This document shows positions 38,486 through 47,524 of a stretch of DNA of 59,366 nucleotides, piece after piece (position 1 is the stretch's first letter; every line of letters starts with the position of its first letter). The stretch lies in the NCBI GenBank assembly GCA_937927575.1, contig CALBEE010000130.1:1-59366 (forward strand), given 5' to 3'. The stretch comes from an uncultured Saprospiraceae bacterium (lineage in GTDB: Bacteria; Bacteroidota; Bacteroidia; Chitinophagales; Saprospiraceae). The translations under genes and the position numbers were made by a program. The notes beneath the pieces were generated by a model. It was not told where the DNA came from and made no database searches. It worked only from the letters and a program-made list of their open reading frames with translations.

Positions 38486-39442
38486 ATGGCAGTATTAGTA
38501 TTAGCCGAGTCCATCAAAGGAAATTTTAAAAAGACTGCTCAAGAAGCGGTTTATTATGCATCTAAATTAGCTGCTCAAAAAGGTAGCGATTGCGTTGCTT
38601 TAGTATTAGGAAGCTGTGATAATCCAGCTCAACTAGGCCAGTTTGGAGCTTCTAAAGTAATGCATGACTCGAACGGAGCATTTGATCATGTAGATAGTCA
38701 GCAGTATGCAACGGCCATTGCTTCTCAAGCAAAAGCCCTAGGGGCAACGCATGTAGTATTAGCTTCTACGAGTACAGGAAAATCTATAGTGGGTAGAGTA
38801 GGTGTGAAATTAGACGCGGGTGTAGTCAGTAGTGTGAATGCATTGCCTTCTGACGATAATACTTTTAGTAAAGGTGTATTTTCTGGAAAAGCAACGGTCT
38901 ACAATAAGGTAACATCTGACATAACAGTAGTTTCTCTAATGGGTAATTCTATGCAGTTTTCTGCAAATGGAAGTGATGCGGCGGTGGAGCAAGTGAGTAT
39001 AGACGTTCCACCTTCAAAGATTGTAGTTAAGGAACAAAAAACAGTGGATGGTATAGTGCCACTACCAGAGGCTGAGTTGGTAGTTTCTGCAGGAAGAGGT
39101 ATGAAGGCTCCAGAAAATTGGGGCATCATAGAGGAATTAGCAGATGTACTTGGAGCTACGACAGCTTGTTCAAGGCCTGTAGCTGACATTGGATGGAGAC
39201 CACATCATGAGCATGTAGGACAAACAGGGGTAGCCATTAGACCAAATCTATATATAGCTGCAGGAATCTCCGGTGCGATACAGCACTTAGCGGGTGTCAA
39301 TAGCTCAAAAGTAATCGTAGTCATTAACAAAGATGCAGAAGCTCCATTTTTCAAGGCAGCAGATTACGGAGTAGTAGGAGATTTGTTTGAAGTTGTACCG
39401 AAGCTTACGGAGGCATTGAAAAAGTTTAAGCAATCTAACTAA
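38486..39442 (+). CDS. etfA: Electron transfer flavoprotein subunit alpha
   Basis: 318 residues. The N-terminal domain pairs with EtfB; the C-terminal half binds FAD through the family motifs GRGMKAPENWGIIEELAD near 198-215, ACSRPVADIGWRPH near 223-236, VGQTGVAIRPNLYIAAG near 240-256 and ISGAIQHLAG near 257-266. All key parts are present. Forms the cytoplasmic ETF with EtfB encoded directly upstream. Confidence 0.94.
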   Translation: MAVLVLAESIKGNFKKTAQEAVYYASKLAAQKGSDCVALVLGSCDNPAQLGQFGASKVMHDSNGAFDHVDSQQYATAIASQAKALGATHVVLASTSTGKSIVGRVGVKLDAGVVSSVNALPSDDNTFSKGVFSGKATVYNKVTSDITVVSLMGNSMQFSANGSDAAVEQVSIDVPPSKIVVKEQKTVDGIVPLPEAELVVSAGRGMKAPENWGIIEELADVLGATTACSRPVADIGWRPHHEHVGQTGVAIRPNLYIAAGISGAIQHLAGVNSSKVIVVINKDAEAPFFKAADYGVVGDLFEVVPKLTEALKKFKQSN

Positions 39443-39535
39443 TTACCATATTTTGCATTTACTTTGTGTACTCAATTGACATTTTGGGTATGGTATAAGG
39501 TTTATATCACTCAAAATCGTTGTTAGTAAGCATAA

Positions 39536-40141
39536 ATGAAGAAAATAGAACTGAACATAGTGGCCCTTTCTCACAGCGTAACACAATCGCATAATTATGC
39601 AGTTGTCTTGGGAGAGATAGAAGGTAAGCGTCGATTGCCGATAGTAATCGGAGGTTTCGAAGCACAAGCTATAGCGGTTGCCATGGAAAATATGACGCCC
39701 AATCGTCCGCTAACCCATGACTTATTTAAGAATGCTTTTGATGGGTTTAATATCGAGGTCAAAGAAATAGTCATCAACAATCTCTTAGATGGTATTTTTT
39801 ACGCACAGCTGGTCTGTGAAGGTCCATTAGGTGTTGTAGAGGTGGATAGTCGTACCTCTGACGCGATTGCAATGGCTGTTAGATATGGCTGTCCGATCTA
39901 TACTTATGAGTTTATCATGGAGAATGCAGGTGTAGTCTTAGAAGATCAGGAAGAGGGCGAAAGTCTATCAAGCGCCAAATCCGCCGATAAAGAAAATGAG
40001 CCAAAAGTCAAAAAGCCAGATTCGTACGAATCATATACAGTAGGTGCGCTCAATAAAATGCTCGAAGACGTACTCAATGACGAAGATTACGAAAAAGCAG
40101 CTAAGATTCGCGATGAATTAAATCGACGAAAAGCTAACTAG
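39536..40141 (+). CDS. Bifunctional nuclease (DUF151) family protein with UVR motif
   Basis: 201 residues. Residues about 1-130 are the DUF151 domain: LPIVIGGFEAQAIAVAME near 35-52, RPLTHDLFKNAFDGFN near 57-72 and VDSRTSDAIAMAVRYG near 102-117. Residues about 165-200 (LNKMLEDVLNDEDYEKAAKIRDELNRR) are a UvrB/UvrC-type helical pair, joined by a charged linker. Some plant and bacterial members have RNase/DNase activity, but the role in bacteria is unsettled. It lies 93 bases after etfA and may have its own promoter. Confidence 0.85.
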   Translation: MKKIELNIVALSHSVTQSHNYAVVLGEIEGKRRLPIVIGGFEAQAIAVAMENMTPNRPLTHDLFKNAFDGFNIEVKEIVINNLLDGIFYAQLVCEGPLGVVEVDSRTSDAIAMAVRYGCPIYTYEFIMENAGVVLEDQEEGESLSSAKSADKENEPKVKKPDSYESYTVGALNKMLEDVLNDEDYEKAAKIRDELNRRKAN

Positions 40142-40265
40142 ACGATCTGAGGCACAAAGGCATTGTTGATTTTTCAATTCCTACTAGACATTATTATTTC
40201 GATGATTAAAGAATAGCTTCTATTCGATCCAGCTATTAGTTTTGAATACCAACGACTTTCTAGTA

Positions 40266-40733
40266 TTAGACAGATTTGTCCAATAGCCTTACAATTTCAC
40301 TAAAGCCTTTTGCCCTCGCATAATCAAGAGCGCTCTTTCCTTCATGATCAGAAATAGTCGGATCAGCTCCTTTATCTAATAAGTATTTGACCATTTTTTC
40401 TTTACCATAAGTGGCAGCAAAGGCTAGGGCAGTAGTTCCTTGATTATTAGTAGAATTGAGATCTGCACCAGATTGGATGAGTAAGTCCGCATAATCCAGA
40501 GCTTCTTTGAAACTAACACCCATCAGCGCAGTATTGCCAGAGCTATCTTTGGCATTTACGTCTATATTATTTTCAAGTAAAACTTGTGTGATTTCCATTG
40601 ATCCCATATAAGTAGCTAAAATCAAAGGTGTAAAACCTCGACCATCTTTACTTTTAAGACAATTTGGATTTGCAGCGATCATGGCGTTCAGCGCATTGGC
40701 GTCTTCAGCTTTTATAGCATCGAATATGTTCAT
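40266..40733 (-). CDS. Ankyrin-repeat protein
   Basis: 155 residues, almost all ankyrin: four units with G.TPLILA, GNTALMG, GTTALAFA and GKSALDYA, each followed by a helix pair and the DVNAKDS / DLNSTNN / DPTISDH turns. No signal peptide, so cytoplasmic. Divergent from the OxyR-like gene 105 bases away. In Pseudomonas and Campylobacter, ankyrin proteins of this size accompany catalase under peroxide control, so a role in peroxide defence is plausible but only inferred; no catalase gene is in the window. Confidence 0.85.
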   Translation of the reverse strand: MNIFDAIKAEDANALNAMIAANPNCLKSKDGRGFTPLILATYMGSMEITQVLLENNIDVNAKDSSGNTALMGVSFKEALDYADLLIQSGADLNSTNNQGTTALAFAATYGKEKMVKYLLDKGADPTISDHEGKSALDYARAKGFSEIVRLLDKSV

Positions 40734-40774
40734 ATAATGAAGTTTGTTCAGAATTAGGATTATGAAGGATCTTA

Positions 40775-40782
40775 CAAAGTTA
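40775..40782 (-). promoter_or_regulatory. -7 element of the ankyrin gene
   Basis: TAACTTTG on the minus strand fits TAnnTTTG, about 42 bases before the ATG at 40733. It lies 5 bases from the plus-strand element at 40788, so the two divergent promoters sit back to back. Confidence 0.4.
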
Positions 40783-40787
40783 ATAGC

Positions 40788-40795
40788 TATTTTTG
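40788..40795 (+). promoter_or_regulatory. -7 element of the oxyR-like gene
   Basis: TATTTTTG fits TAnnTTTG, about 43 bases before the ATG at 40839. The close back-to-back layout would let one bound LysR-type regulator act on both genes. Confidence 0.4.
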
Positions 40796-40838
40796 ATTGA
40801 CGAAAATGATAGATCCGAACTTAATATTGACAACGTAG

Positions 40839-41792
40839 ATGAATGTCCAGCAAATAGAATATGTAATTGCAGTCAGCAAGTCCAGAACATTTGGTGAGGC
40901 AGCAGCTAAATGTTACGTCACGCAATCCACTTTGAGTACTATGGTGGCTAGACTAGAATCCGAATTAGGAGTAATCATATTTGATCGAAAAACGAAACCT
41001 GTTTCAGTAACCATCGAAGGCGAAAAGATCATACATCAACTAAAGATCATTTCAAAAGAAATTTCTAATCTAGATGATGTTGTGGATTTAGTAAAAGGAG
41101 AATCAGGAAACGAACTACAAGGTAATCTTAAGTTGGGAGCGATTCCTACGATTGCACCATTCGTTTTGCCACAGTTTTTGAAAGGATTCCTGAAGAAGTA
41201 TCCTAATTTACAATTGGAAGTTAGTGAAATACCGACGCAAAAAATTATTGATCAATTATTATCAAGAGATTTGGATGTTGGTCTGGTTTCGATTCCATTG
41301 AAGCACGAAGATTTAGTAGAGATTCCATTATATACTGAACCCTTCCATTTGTATGATCGCAATGCTAAAGATGGAATGATAGCAGTTAATATCGATGAGA
41401 TTGATTTTAAGAGACTGTGGTTATTAGAAGAAGGTCATTGTATGCGCAATCAAGTAGAAAAAATTTGCGAGATCAAAAATAGAAATGGCCAGATAGGAAA
41501 TTTGATCTATAAGTCAGGCACTATAAATACACTTTTGAAATTGGTGAATCAGAATAATGGATTGACACTTTTGCCACACTTGGCTACCTTGGATCTGAGT
41601 CGATCAGAGAAGAGGCATATTCATCAATTCTCAGATTTGGTACCCGTTAGGAGAATTGGCTTAGTGGTACATAGACATTACGTAAAGAAAAAAATACTCC
41701 ATAAATTGCAAGAGGCAATTCAGCAAAAGATAATGCCTTTGATTGGTAAAGTAGATTGGGATGAAAAAGTGATAGACCCTTTATATGATTAA
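40839..41792 (+). CDS. oxyR: OxyR-like LysR family peroxide regulator
   Basis: 317 residues. N-terminal winged helix-turn-helix (QIEYVIAVSKSRTFGEAAA, VTQSTLSTMVARLE near 30-43) and a linker helix, then the effector domain from about 90 (LKLGAIPTIAPFVLP). At about 205 the sequence GHCMRNQVEKIC has two Cys separated by eight residues, the same spacing and context as the peroxide-sensing Cys199/Cys208 of E. coli OxyR. So it probably senses H2O2 through a disulfide. It is divergent from the ankyrin gene and 38 bases ahead of the GH20 gene, which may or may not be co-regulated. Confidence 0.85.
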   Translation: MNVQQIEYVIAVSKSRTFGEAAAKCYVTQSTLSTMVARLESELGVIIFDRKTKPVSVTIEGEKIIHQLKIISKEISNLDDVVDLVKGESGNELQGNLKLGAIPTIAPFVLPQFLKGFLKKYPNLQLEVSEIPTQKIIDQLLSRDLDVGLVSIPLKHEDLVEIPLYTEPFHLYDRNAKDGMIAVNIDEIDFKRLWLLEEGHCMRNQVEKICEIKNRNGQIGNLIYKSGTINTLLKLVNQNNGLTLLPHLATLDLSRSEKRHIHQFSDLVPVRRIGLVVHRHYVKKKILHKLQEAIQQKIMPLIGKVDWDEKVIDPLYD

Positions 41793-41830
41793 TGTGGGGG
41801 CGATAGTTCAGTAAAATAATTCAAGAAAAT

Positions 41831-43405
41831 ATGAACTCAATTTTTATAAATACAATTTTAATTATATTCGGTAGTGTTATATTTTTTTCTTGTCAACCAA
41901 AAGAAAAAATAGCTTATCCAGAAACACATCTTAAAGCGATAAGTATTATTCCAATTCCAGAATATGTTAAAGAAACTAATTCCGCTTTCGGTCTAGATCA
42001 ACTTACTGCCATCTCTACATCTTCTGATAATGACGAGTATAAAAGAGTTGCTCAGTATTTGTCTGACCAAATTTCAGATAAGGTGGGATTGCAAGTGCCC
42101 TTAGAAATATCTTCTCCCAAAAATGTAAGAAGATATATTCATTTAGAAGAAGTTAAAGAAGAGCAATTGAAATCTTATGAATCATACCGCATCGCAATAG
42201 GAGAAGATTCACTAATCGTATATTCTAATTCTGCTGAAGGTGCTTTCCGAGCAGTTCAAACTATAGAGCAACTCATACCTACAATTAGTAATGATACGCT
42301 TACAGATCATAGTATGTGGTTGATACCTAGTGGAGAAATTATTGATAATCCATTTTTCGAACATCGAGGTGCAATGTTGGATGTAGCGCGTCATTTTTTT
42401 AATGTTGAAGAAGTAAAGAAATATATTGATGTATTGACCTATTATAAGATTAATACTTTGCATTTACACTTAACGGATGATCAGGGATGGCGAATAGAAA
42501 TAAAATCATGGCCTAAACTAACTGAGATCGGTGGAGCTACAGAAGTAGGTGGTGGTAAGGGTGGATTCTTCACTCAAAATGATTATAAGGAGATTGTACG
42601 ATATGCAGGCGAAAGATATATAACGATCATACCTGAAGTAGATATGCCAGGACATACTAATGCAGCTTCATTGTCTTATCCTATTCTTAATGGCAATGGT
42701 AAAGTATTAAAACCATATACAGGAATGCGAGTAGGCTTTAGTACTTTCGACGCAAGAAAAGATACAGTATACGCTTTTATTGAAGATGTGATTAAAGAAA
42801 TTTCTGCAATGACTCCTGGTCCATACTTTCATATAGGTGGAGATGAAAGCCACGTCACTAAGAAAAGTGATTATATTCATTTTGTGACAAAGGTTGAAAA
42901 AATTGTAAACAAGAATGGAAAGCAAATGATTGGGTGGGATGAAATCACTCAATCAAAAATTGGAAGCAGTTCTGTTGCGCAACATTGGCAAAATCCTGAT
43001 AATGCACTGGCGGCTGTTGATAATGAACAGAAAGTAATTATGTCTCCTGGAAAGAAAGCATACCTAGATATGAAGTATGATGAAAATTCTAAATTTGGAT
43101 TGAATTGGGCAGGATATATTCCGGTAGATACTGCTTATATATGGAACCCTGAAACCTATATCGATGGGGTTTCAAAATCTAATATTCTTGGAATAGAAGC
43201 ACCTCTTTGGTCGGAAACAATATCTAATAGCGCAGAACTAGAATATCTGGCGTTTCCAAGAGTAATTGGTTATGCAGAGATTGGTTGGTCGATGCCCCAA
43301 AACAGAAATTGGGAAAATTATAAAAAGCGATTGGCAGATCAAACGCCTTACTTGGAACGAAAAAATATAAACTATTATAAGACGAAATTAATTGATTGGA
43401 AGTAA
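41831..43405 (+). CDS. Beta-N-acetylhexosaminidase (GH20) lipoprotein
   Basis: 524 residues. Signal peptide with lipobox FSC near residue 17. Residues about 35-160 are the GH20b-like N-terminal domain; the TIM barrel starts near 177 with FFEHRGAMLDVARHFF, then HLHLTDDQGWRIEI near 211-224. The catalytic pair Asp338-Glu339 stands in HIGGDESH, and QHWQNP and LWSET complete the site. It removes terminal GlcNAc/GalNAc from chitin fragments, peptidoglycan pieces or glycans by substrate-assisted catalysis, probably at the cell envelope. No other chitin genes are adjacent. Confidence 0.9.
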   Translation: MNSIFINTILIIFGSVIFFSCQPKEKIAYPETHLKAISIIPIPEYVKETNSAFGLDQLTAISTSSDNDEYKRVAQYLSDQISDKVGLQVPLEISSPKNVRRYIHLEEVKEEQLKSYESYRIAIGEDSLIVYSNSAEGAFRAVQTIEQLIPTISNDTLTDHSMWLIPSGEIIDNPFFEHRGAMLDVARHFFNVEEVKKYIDVLTYYKINTLHLHLTDDQGWRIEIKSWPKLTEIGGATEVGGGKGGFFTQNDYKEIVRYAGERYITIIPEVDMPGHTNAASLSYPILNGNGKVLKPYTGMRVGFSTFDARKDTVYAFIEDVIKEISAMTPGPYFHIGGDESHVTKKSDYIHFVTKVEKIVNKNGKQMIGWDEITQSKIGSSSVAQHWQNPDNALAAVDNEQKVIMSPGKKAYLDMKYDENSKFGLNWAGYIPVDTAYIWNPETYIDGVSKSNILGIEAPLWSETISNSAELEYLAFPRVIGYAEIGWSMPQNRNWENYKKRLADQTPYLERKNINYYKTKLIDWK

Positions 43406-43551
43406 GTAGTTTTTGTGATCAACTATTTATTTTATTTCGTAGATAAGTGATTAATTGCAATTCGCTGTTGATGGTCAATTATGAATTAGTATTCTCTCAG
43501 TAAGTTGGATAATAATTATTGTAGTGCTATTCTATTTTTTTCGTTTTGATG

Positions 43552-43587
43552 TGTCATTCTGAGCGAGTGATACGAGTCGAAGAATAG
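43552..43587 (+). repeat. Copy of a TGTCATTCTGAGCG-type dispersed repeat
   Basis: TGTCATTCTGAGCGAGTGATA then CGAGTCGAAGAATAG resembles the widespread intergenic family whose core is GTCATTCTGAGCG...GTCGAAGAATC. It lies between GH20 and the minus-strand acetyltransferase. The GTGATACGA part is an insertion relative to the usual core. Recognised from memory, not by search. Confidence 0.55.
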
Positions 43588-43677
43588 GGGAGGCATAGAG
43601 ATAAATTTCGACAGAAGTGTAGAAATATTACAAATTGATTTGAATGTGCTTTATGGCTATATTCATAAATAAAGTAG

Positions 43678-44286
43678 CTAGATATTTGTATCTGTTAACC
43701 AATCAAGATTCTCCGTTATTTTTTCAATATCCCAATTCCACCATTTTAATTTTAATAATTCGGATACCTTTTCAGGATTAAATCTCTTTTTGATTTCTTT
43801 CGCTGGATTACCACCTACAATAGAGTATGGCGCTACATCTTTTACTATGGTGGCATTAGCTGCAATGATTGCGCCGTCACCAATATTTACACCCGGCATT
43901 ATAGTAGCATTGTAACCAATCCAAACATCATTGCCAACGACTGTATTTCCTTTATTTGGGTAAGATTTATGGTCCATAGCATGACTCCAGTCTTCTCCGA
44001 AAATAGCAAAAGGGTAAGAAGATACTGATTCCGTAAGATGATTACCTCCATTCATTATAAAGGTTACATTCGCCGCAATGCTACAAAATTTTCCAATAAT
44101 AAGTTGGTCTCCTATAAAATCGAAATGATACTTTACATTTTTCTCAAATGATTCTATACCATTAATATCATCATAATAGGTGTAGTCACCTACGATTATA
44201 TTAGGATTGCTAATTACATTTTTAAGGAAGCATAATTGCTCATATCCTTTCAAAGGAAATTTTTGATTAGGATTAGGTGCAGGCAT
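43678..44286 (-). CDS. Vat/CatB-type xenobiotic acetyltransferase
   Basis: 202 residues. Left-handed beta-helix with hexapeptide repeats: LIIGKFCSIAANVTFIMNGG near 61-80, VVGNDVWIGYNATIMPG near 117-133, VNIGDGAIIAANATIVKDV and YSIVGGNPAKEI near 154-165. NHLTES supplies the catalytic His, and YPFAIFG and WWNWDIEKI are typical of the type B (CatB/Vat) group that acetylates chloramphenicol or streptogramin A. Whether this one confers resistance or works on a native substrate cannot be seen. It starts 8 bases after the LysM gene, so it is co-transcribed with it. Confidence 0.85.
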   Translation of the reverse strand: MPAPNPNQKFPLKGYEQLCFLKNVISNPNIIVGDYTYYDDINGIESFEKNVKYHFDFIGDQLIIGKFCSIAANVTFIMNGGNHLTESVSSYPFAIFGEDWSHAMDHKSYPNKGNTVVGNDVWIGYNATIMPGVNIGDGAIIAANATIVKDVAPYSIVGGNPAKEIKKRFNPEKVSELLKLKWWNWDIEKITENLDWLTDTNI

Positions 44287-44294
44287 GGATTATC

Positions 44295-45497
44295 TTATCT
44301 GAGATCTTCGATGAATTTTAATTCTACCATGATTCTGGTATCTAAGGCGCCCAATGATTCGGCTACTTTTTTTGACATGATTACTGATACATCACTCGGG
44401 TAGGTGCCTAATGGAATTCTTCCTAGTACTTTAGCAGTAGTTCTTCGATTAAGTTGAGGATTGTACAGTTCGATGGTAGATCCTTTTTTTGCCGTATGAT
44501 GAAGTACGAAAGACATGGAACTTACCTTACTATCTCTTTCCCAAATTCCGATACCTCTGGTCTGTCTCGTTTTAGTTAATGGTGCTGCTTTCTTTTCAGG
44601 TAACTCTATTTTTGTCGCGAGAGTATCTGGAATTTCTTCAGATGCCATTTCGATTTCTTCTTTAATATCATTTGGATTCGGTACATGGACTTTATCCTTA
44701 TTATCTTTAATGGACTCAGGAGTGACGATAGTAGTAACAAATTTTTCTCTTTGTGGCTTTGAAGTGAACTTGCTTGCAATTATAGTCTGTTTGATATCGT
44801 CAATGGTTTCTTTCTTTTCAACTTCACTTATTTTCTTGGCAACATCAACATTTTCACTCTTTTGTGCAATCTCAGCTTCTTCTTTATGTTGAGAGCGCTT
44901 TATTTTTTGAGCTATCTCATTTTCTATAGCTGTTTCAGTCTTATTCGTTTTGACAGCCAAATCGGACTTTACTAAAGTCGTATTAACCCTTACTATGGGA
45001 CCTTCTCCATTGAGCGGTAGCCAACCAATTAATAGCTTTTGACCTATAGATATGGCTGTCCCCTTTATTTTATTTCTCTTGGCGAAAGTTGCTACATCTT
45101 GATTGAAGTAAGTTTTTCCAATGCCATACAAGGTTTCTTTGGGCTGTACTACATAGTATACAGGAACGTATTTATTGCTTGTACTAGCGGTAGAAGAGGC
45201 TTCAGTATATAACGAAGATATGCTGAAAGGAACCTTTACAGTCTGTCCAATATCAATAGGCGAATTGGCCGATAGATTATTCAAGGCATAGATTTCTCTT
45301 ACACTTGTTTTGAACGTTCTAGCCAGACTGTAAACGGTTTGCCCTTTCTGAAATACGTGTGTATAAAAAAAGTCATTCTCAGGTAAGCGATCAATTAAGA
45401 CCTCTGAACCCTGATCAATCAATGGGTTGCTACTCTGTTGAGAGTAAGCTCCAGTTATAAGCGTTATAAGTAGTATGAAGGTGAATTTGTATTGCAT
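44295..45497 (-). CDS. LysM protein with C-terminal DPBB/RlpA-like domain
   Basis: 400 residues. Signal peptide ends ITGAYSQQ. First LysM near 47-92 (HVFQKGQTVYSLARTFKTS), second near 113-158 (YVVQPKETLYGIGKTYF). A long Lys/Glu/Ile-rich low-complexity linker (about 165-305) leads to the C-terminal ~95 residues with GIWERDSKVSSMSFVLHHTA, GSTIELYNPQLNRRTTAKV, LGRIPLGTYPSDVSVIMSK and AESLGALDTRIMVEL, the shape of an RlpA-like double-psi beta-barrel. Likely periplasmic and bound to peptidoglycan, perhaps in cell-wall turnover. A TAnnTTTG element lies about 110 bases upstream. Confidence 0.8.
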   Translation of the reverse strand: MQYKFTFILLITLITGAYSQQSSNPLIDQGSEVLIDRLPENDFFYTHVFQKGQTVYSLARTFKTSVREIYALNNLSANSPIDIGQTVKVPFSISSLYTEASSTASTSNKYVPVYYVVQPKETLYGIGKTYFNQDVATFAKRNKIKGTAISIGQKLLIGWLPLNGEGPIVRVNTTLVKSDLAVKTNKTETAIENEIAQKIKRSQHKEEAEIAQKSENVDVAKKISEVEKKETIDDIKQTIIASKFTSKPQREKFVTTIVTPESIKDNKDKVHVPNPNDIKEEIEMASEEIPDTLATKIELPEKKAAPLTKTRQTRGIGIWERDSKVSSMSFVLHHTAKKGSTIELYNPQLNRRTTAKVLGRIPLGTYPSDVSVIMSKKVAESLGALDTRIMVELKFIEDLR

Positions 45498-45804
45498 TGG
45501 TCCTTCTATTTCTTTATATTCTAAATGTTTTGATAGTACTCATATTCCCTCTATTCTTTAAATATGAGGCAATATCGTTTGTAATTTTTAGGTAAATCAA
45601 GGGTATAATAGGGCAAATATATTAAAATAAAATGTAATATGTAAATCGTTGATATTGAATTCGCTTATTTCGACCTAATCATGCCTTTTTTCGCATTAGA
45701 AATACTTATAAGCAAGGATTTACCTTTTGAGTTTTACATTGCTCGTCAGGTAATGAATAGTCCAACTCATCATATAAACTTATCTTTAGGCCTCATCATT
45801 ATAA
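45498..45804. other. 307-base divergent intergenic region
   Basis: It separates the LysM gene from kdsB. On the minus strand TATATTTG at 45614-45621 is a candidate -7 element for the LysM gene. No clear element for kdsB beyond a weak TATCTTTA at 45781-45788. No RNA gene or repeat seen. Confidence 0.45.
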
Positions 45805-46581
45805 ATGAATGAAATAATGTCCGATTTAATTAAAGTCTTAGTGGTGATTCCAGCGAGATATGCATCTACTAGATTACCCGGAAAGCCTTTGGCCATGATT
45901 GGCTCTAAGGCCATGATACATCGAGTCTATGATCAAGCTTCTAATTGTGATGCAGTCGATAAAGTAGTCATTGCGACTGATGATCAAAGAATTGTCGATT
46001 ACTGTAATAAGCATTCTTTAGAATGTAAGTTGACTAAGGTAGATCATCCTAGTGGAACAGATAGGGTAGCTGAAGTGGCTAAAATGTATCCTGACTACGA
46101 AGTAGTAGTTAATGTCCAAGGGGATGAGCCTTTTATCAATCCTAATCAGATTTCGGACTTAATTGAAATGTTTGTAGATCCTGCGAGCGTCATTGTGACC
46201 CAATGCTCTGAATTAGAAGATGTTGACCTCCTTCATGATTTTAATGTGGTTAAAGTCATCAGAGATCAATTGGATAAGGTTTTATATTTTAGTAGACAAG
46301 CGATTCCAGCGCACAGAGATTTGCCATATCGCGAATGGATAACTAAGTCTAAGTATTATCAGCACATTGGCATTTATGGTTTTAGGCGTGATGCATTACT
46401 TCAGTTGGTGGAGCTTCCGATCTCTAATTTAGAGCTATCGGAATCCTTAGAACAATTAAGATGGATGGATTATGGTTACGATATCATAGCCAAAGAAACG
46501 ATATATGAATCTATAGGTGTAGATACCGAAGAAGACTTAATGAAAGCAAGAAAATTAGTAGAAATAAATGGCGAAATTTAG
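45805..46581 (+). CDS. kdsB: 3-deoxy-manno-octulosonate cytidylyltransferase
   Basis: 258 residues; ATG 45817 (MSDLIKVL) is an alternative start. KdsB activates Kdo to CMP-Kdo for lipid A-core synthesis. Motifs: VVIPARYASTRLPGKPL near 13-29 with the nucleotide-binding RxxSxRLPGKPL, KVVIATDD near 53-60, HPSGTDRVAEV near 82-92, VVNVQGDEPFI near 102-112 and the C-terminal IGVDTEEDLMKAR. It overlaps the nuclease gene by 14 bases. Confidence 0.94.
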   Translation: MNEIMSDLIKVLVVIPARYASTRLPGKPLAMIGSKAMIHRVYDQASNCDAVDKVVIATDDQRIVDYCNKHSLECKLTKVDHPSGTDRVAEVAKMYPDYEVVVNVQGDEPFINPNQISDLIEMFVDPASVIVTQCSELEDVDLLHDFNVVKVIRDQLDKVLYFSRQAIPAHRDLPYREWITKSKYYQHIGIYGFRRDALLQLVELPISNLELSESLEQLRWMDYGYDIIAKETIYESIGVDTEEDLMKARKLVEINGEI

Positions 46582-47482
46582 AAAAAATCATAATGCTGGT
46601 AAAGGGGCATTGTCTACTTTGATTAGGTATGTAGCCTTTGCGATTGGAGTAGTGTTGATCATGTTTATTCTTTATGTCAATAGCCAAAATTTTGAAGAAA
46701 ACGATTCTTTCGGTAAGGATTACAATGTTCCAAGTGCTTCAGAGACTGGCGAAAGATTTTATCTTCCAGAGGGAAGTGATGGAGAAGTGGTGCATCACAA
46801 GTATTATTCATTATCCTATTCAGAAAAGCATGAACAAGCAGAATGGGTCGCATACGAATTAACCAAAAAATCTATTCAAGCTAAAAACGTAAAAAGGGCG
46901 AAAAAATTTAATGCAGATTATGATGTGAGTACTAGATCGGCATTTCATAGGGATTATTCAAACAGTGGATATACCAGAGGACATATGGCACCAGCAGGAG
47001 ATATGGCATTTAATGAAGTGGCCATGAAAGAATCTTTTTTTATGAGTAATATGAGTCCACAATCCAGAGTACTTAATAATGGTATTTGGAAAGAGTTAGA
47101 GGAGCAAGTTCGTGATTGGGCTTATGATCACAAAAGGGTATACATAGTCACAGGTCCGATGCTCAATAGAAAACGAATCACAACGATAGGAAAACAAAAT
47201 AAAATTACAGTTCCCTCTGCCTTTTATAAAGTGATTTTGGATATAGATAAACCCAAAAGAAAAGGGATCGCATTTGTGATTCCACACGAACGAAGTGAGC
47301 GCAGGTTGCAAGAATATGCAGTATCTATAGATGAACTGGAAGCAGAATTAGGCTTTGATTTTTATGCTGATTTAATATCGGAAGATTTACAATCTGAACT
47401 GGAATCTAGTTTAGATTTAGAAGCTTGGGAATTCGATGAAAAAAGATTTAGATCGAGAATAGATCATTGGAATGGGCAATAG
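46568..47482 (+). CDS. Membrane-anchored DNA/RNA non-specific endonuclease (NUC1 family)
   Basis: 304 residues. An N-terminal membrane helix (about 14-38: LSTLIRYVAFAIGVVLIMFIL) leaves the rest outside the cytoplasm. The beta-beta-alpha-metal nuclease core has SGYTRGHMAPAGDMAF with catalytic His139, then SNMSPQSRVLNNGIWKELE near 161-180, whose Asn binds Mg2+, and VYIVTGPML near 196-204. The motif reads TRGH instead of the common DRGH. It may digest foreign or environmental nucleic acid. The gene overlaps kdsB in another frame, so they are translated together. Confidence 0.9.
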   Translation: MAKFRKNHNAGKGALSTLIRYVAFAIGVVLIMFILYVNSQNFEENDSFGKDYNVPSASETGERFYLPEGSDGEVVHHKYYSLSYSEKHEQAEWVAYELTKKSIQAKNVKRAKKFNADYDVSTRSAFHRDYSNSGYTRGHMAPAGDMAFNEVAMKESFFMSNMSPQSRVLNNGIWKELEEQVRDWAYDHKRVYIVTGPMLNRKRITTIGKQNKITVPSAFYKVILDIDKPKRKGIAFVIPHERSERRLQEYAVSIDELEAELGFDFYADLISEDLQSELESSLDLEAWEFDEKRFRSRIDHWNGQ

Positions 47483-47524
47483 AAAAGCGTGGCTTTGAAA
47501 TCGAAGATGAAAAACGCGCGTTCT

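Noticed and set aside
39443-39667. Minus-strand frame overlapping the start of the bifunctional nuclease gene
   Set aside because: Overlaps a strongly conserved gene start; no domain or signal.
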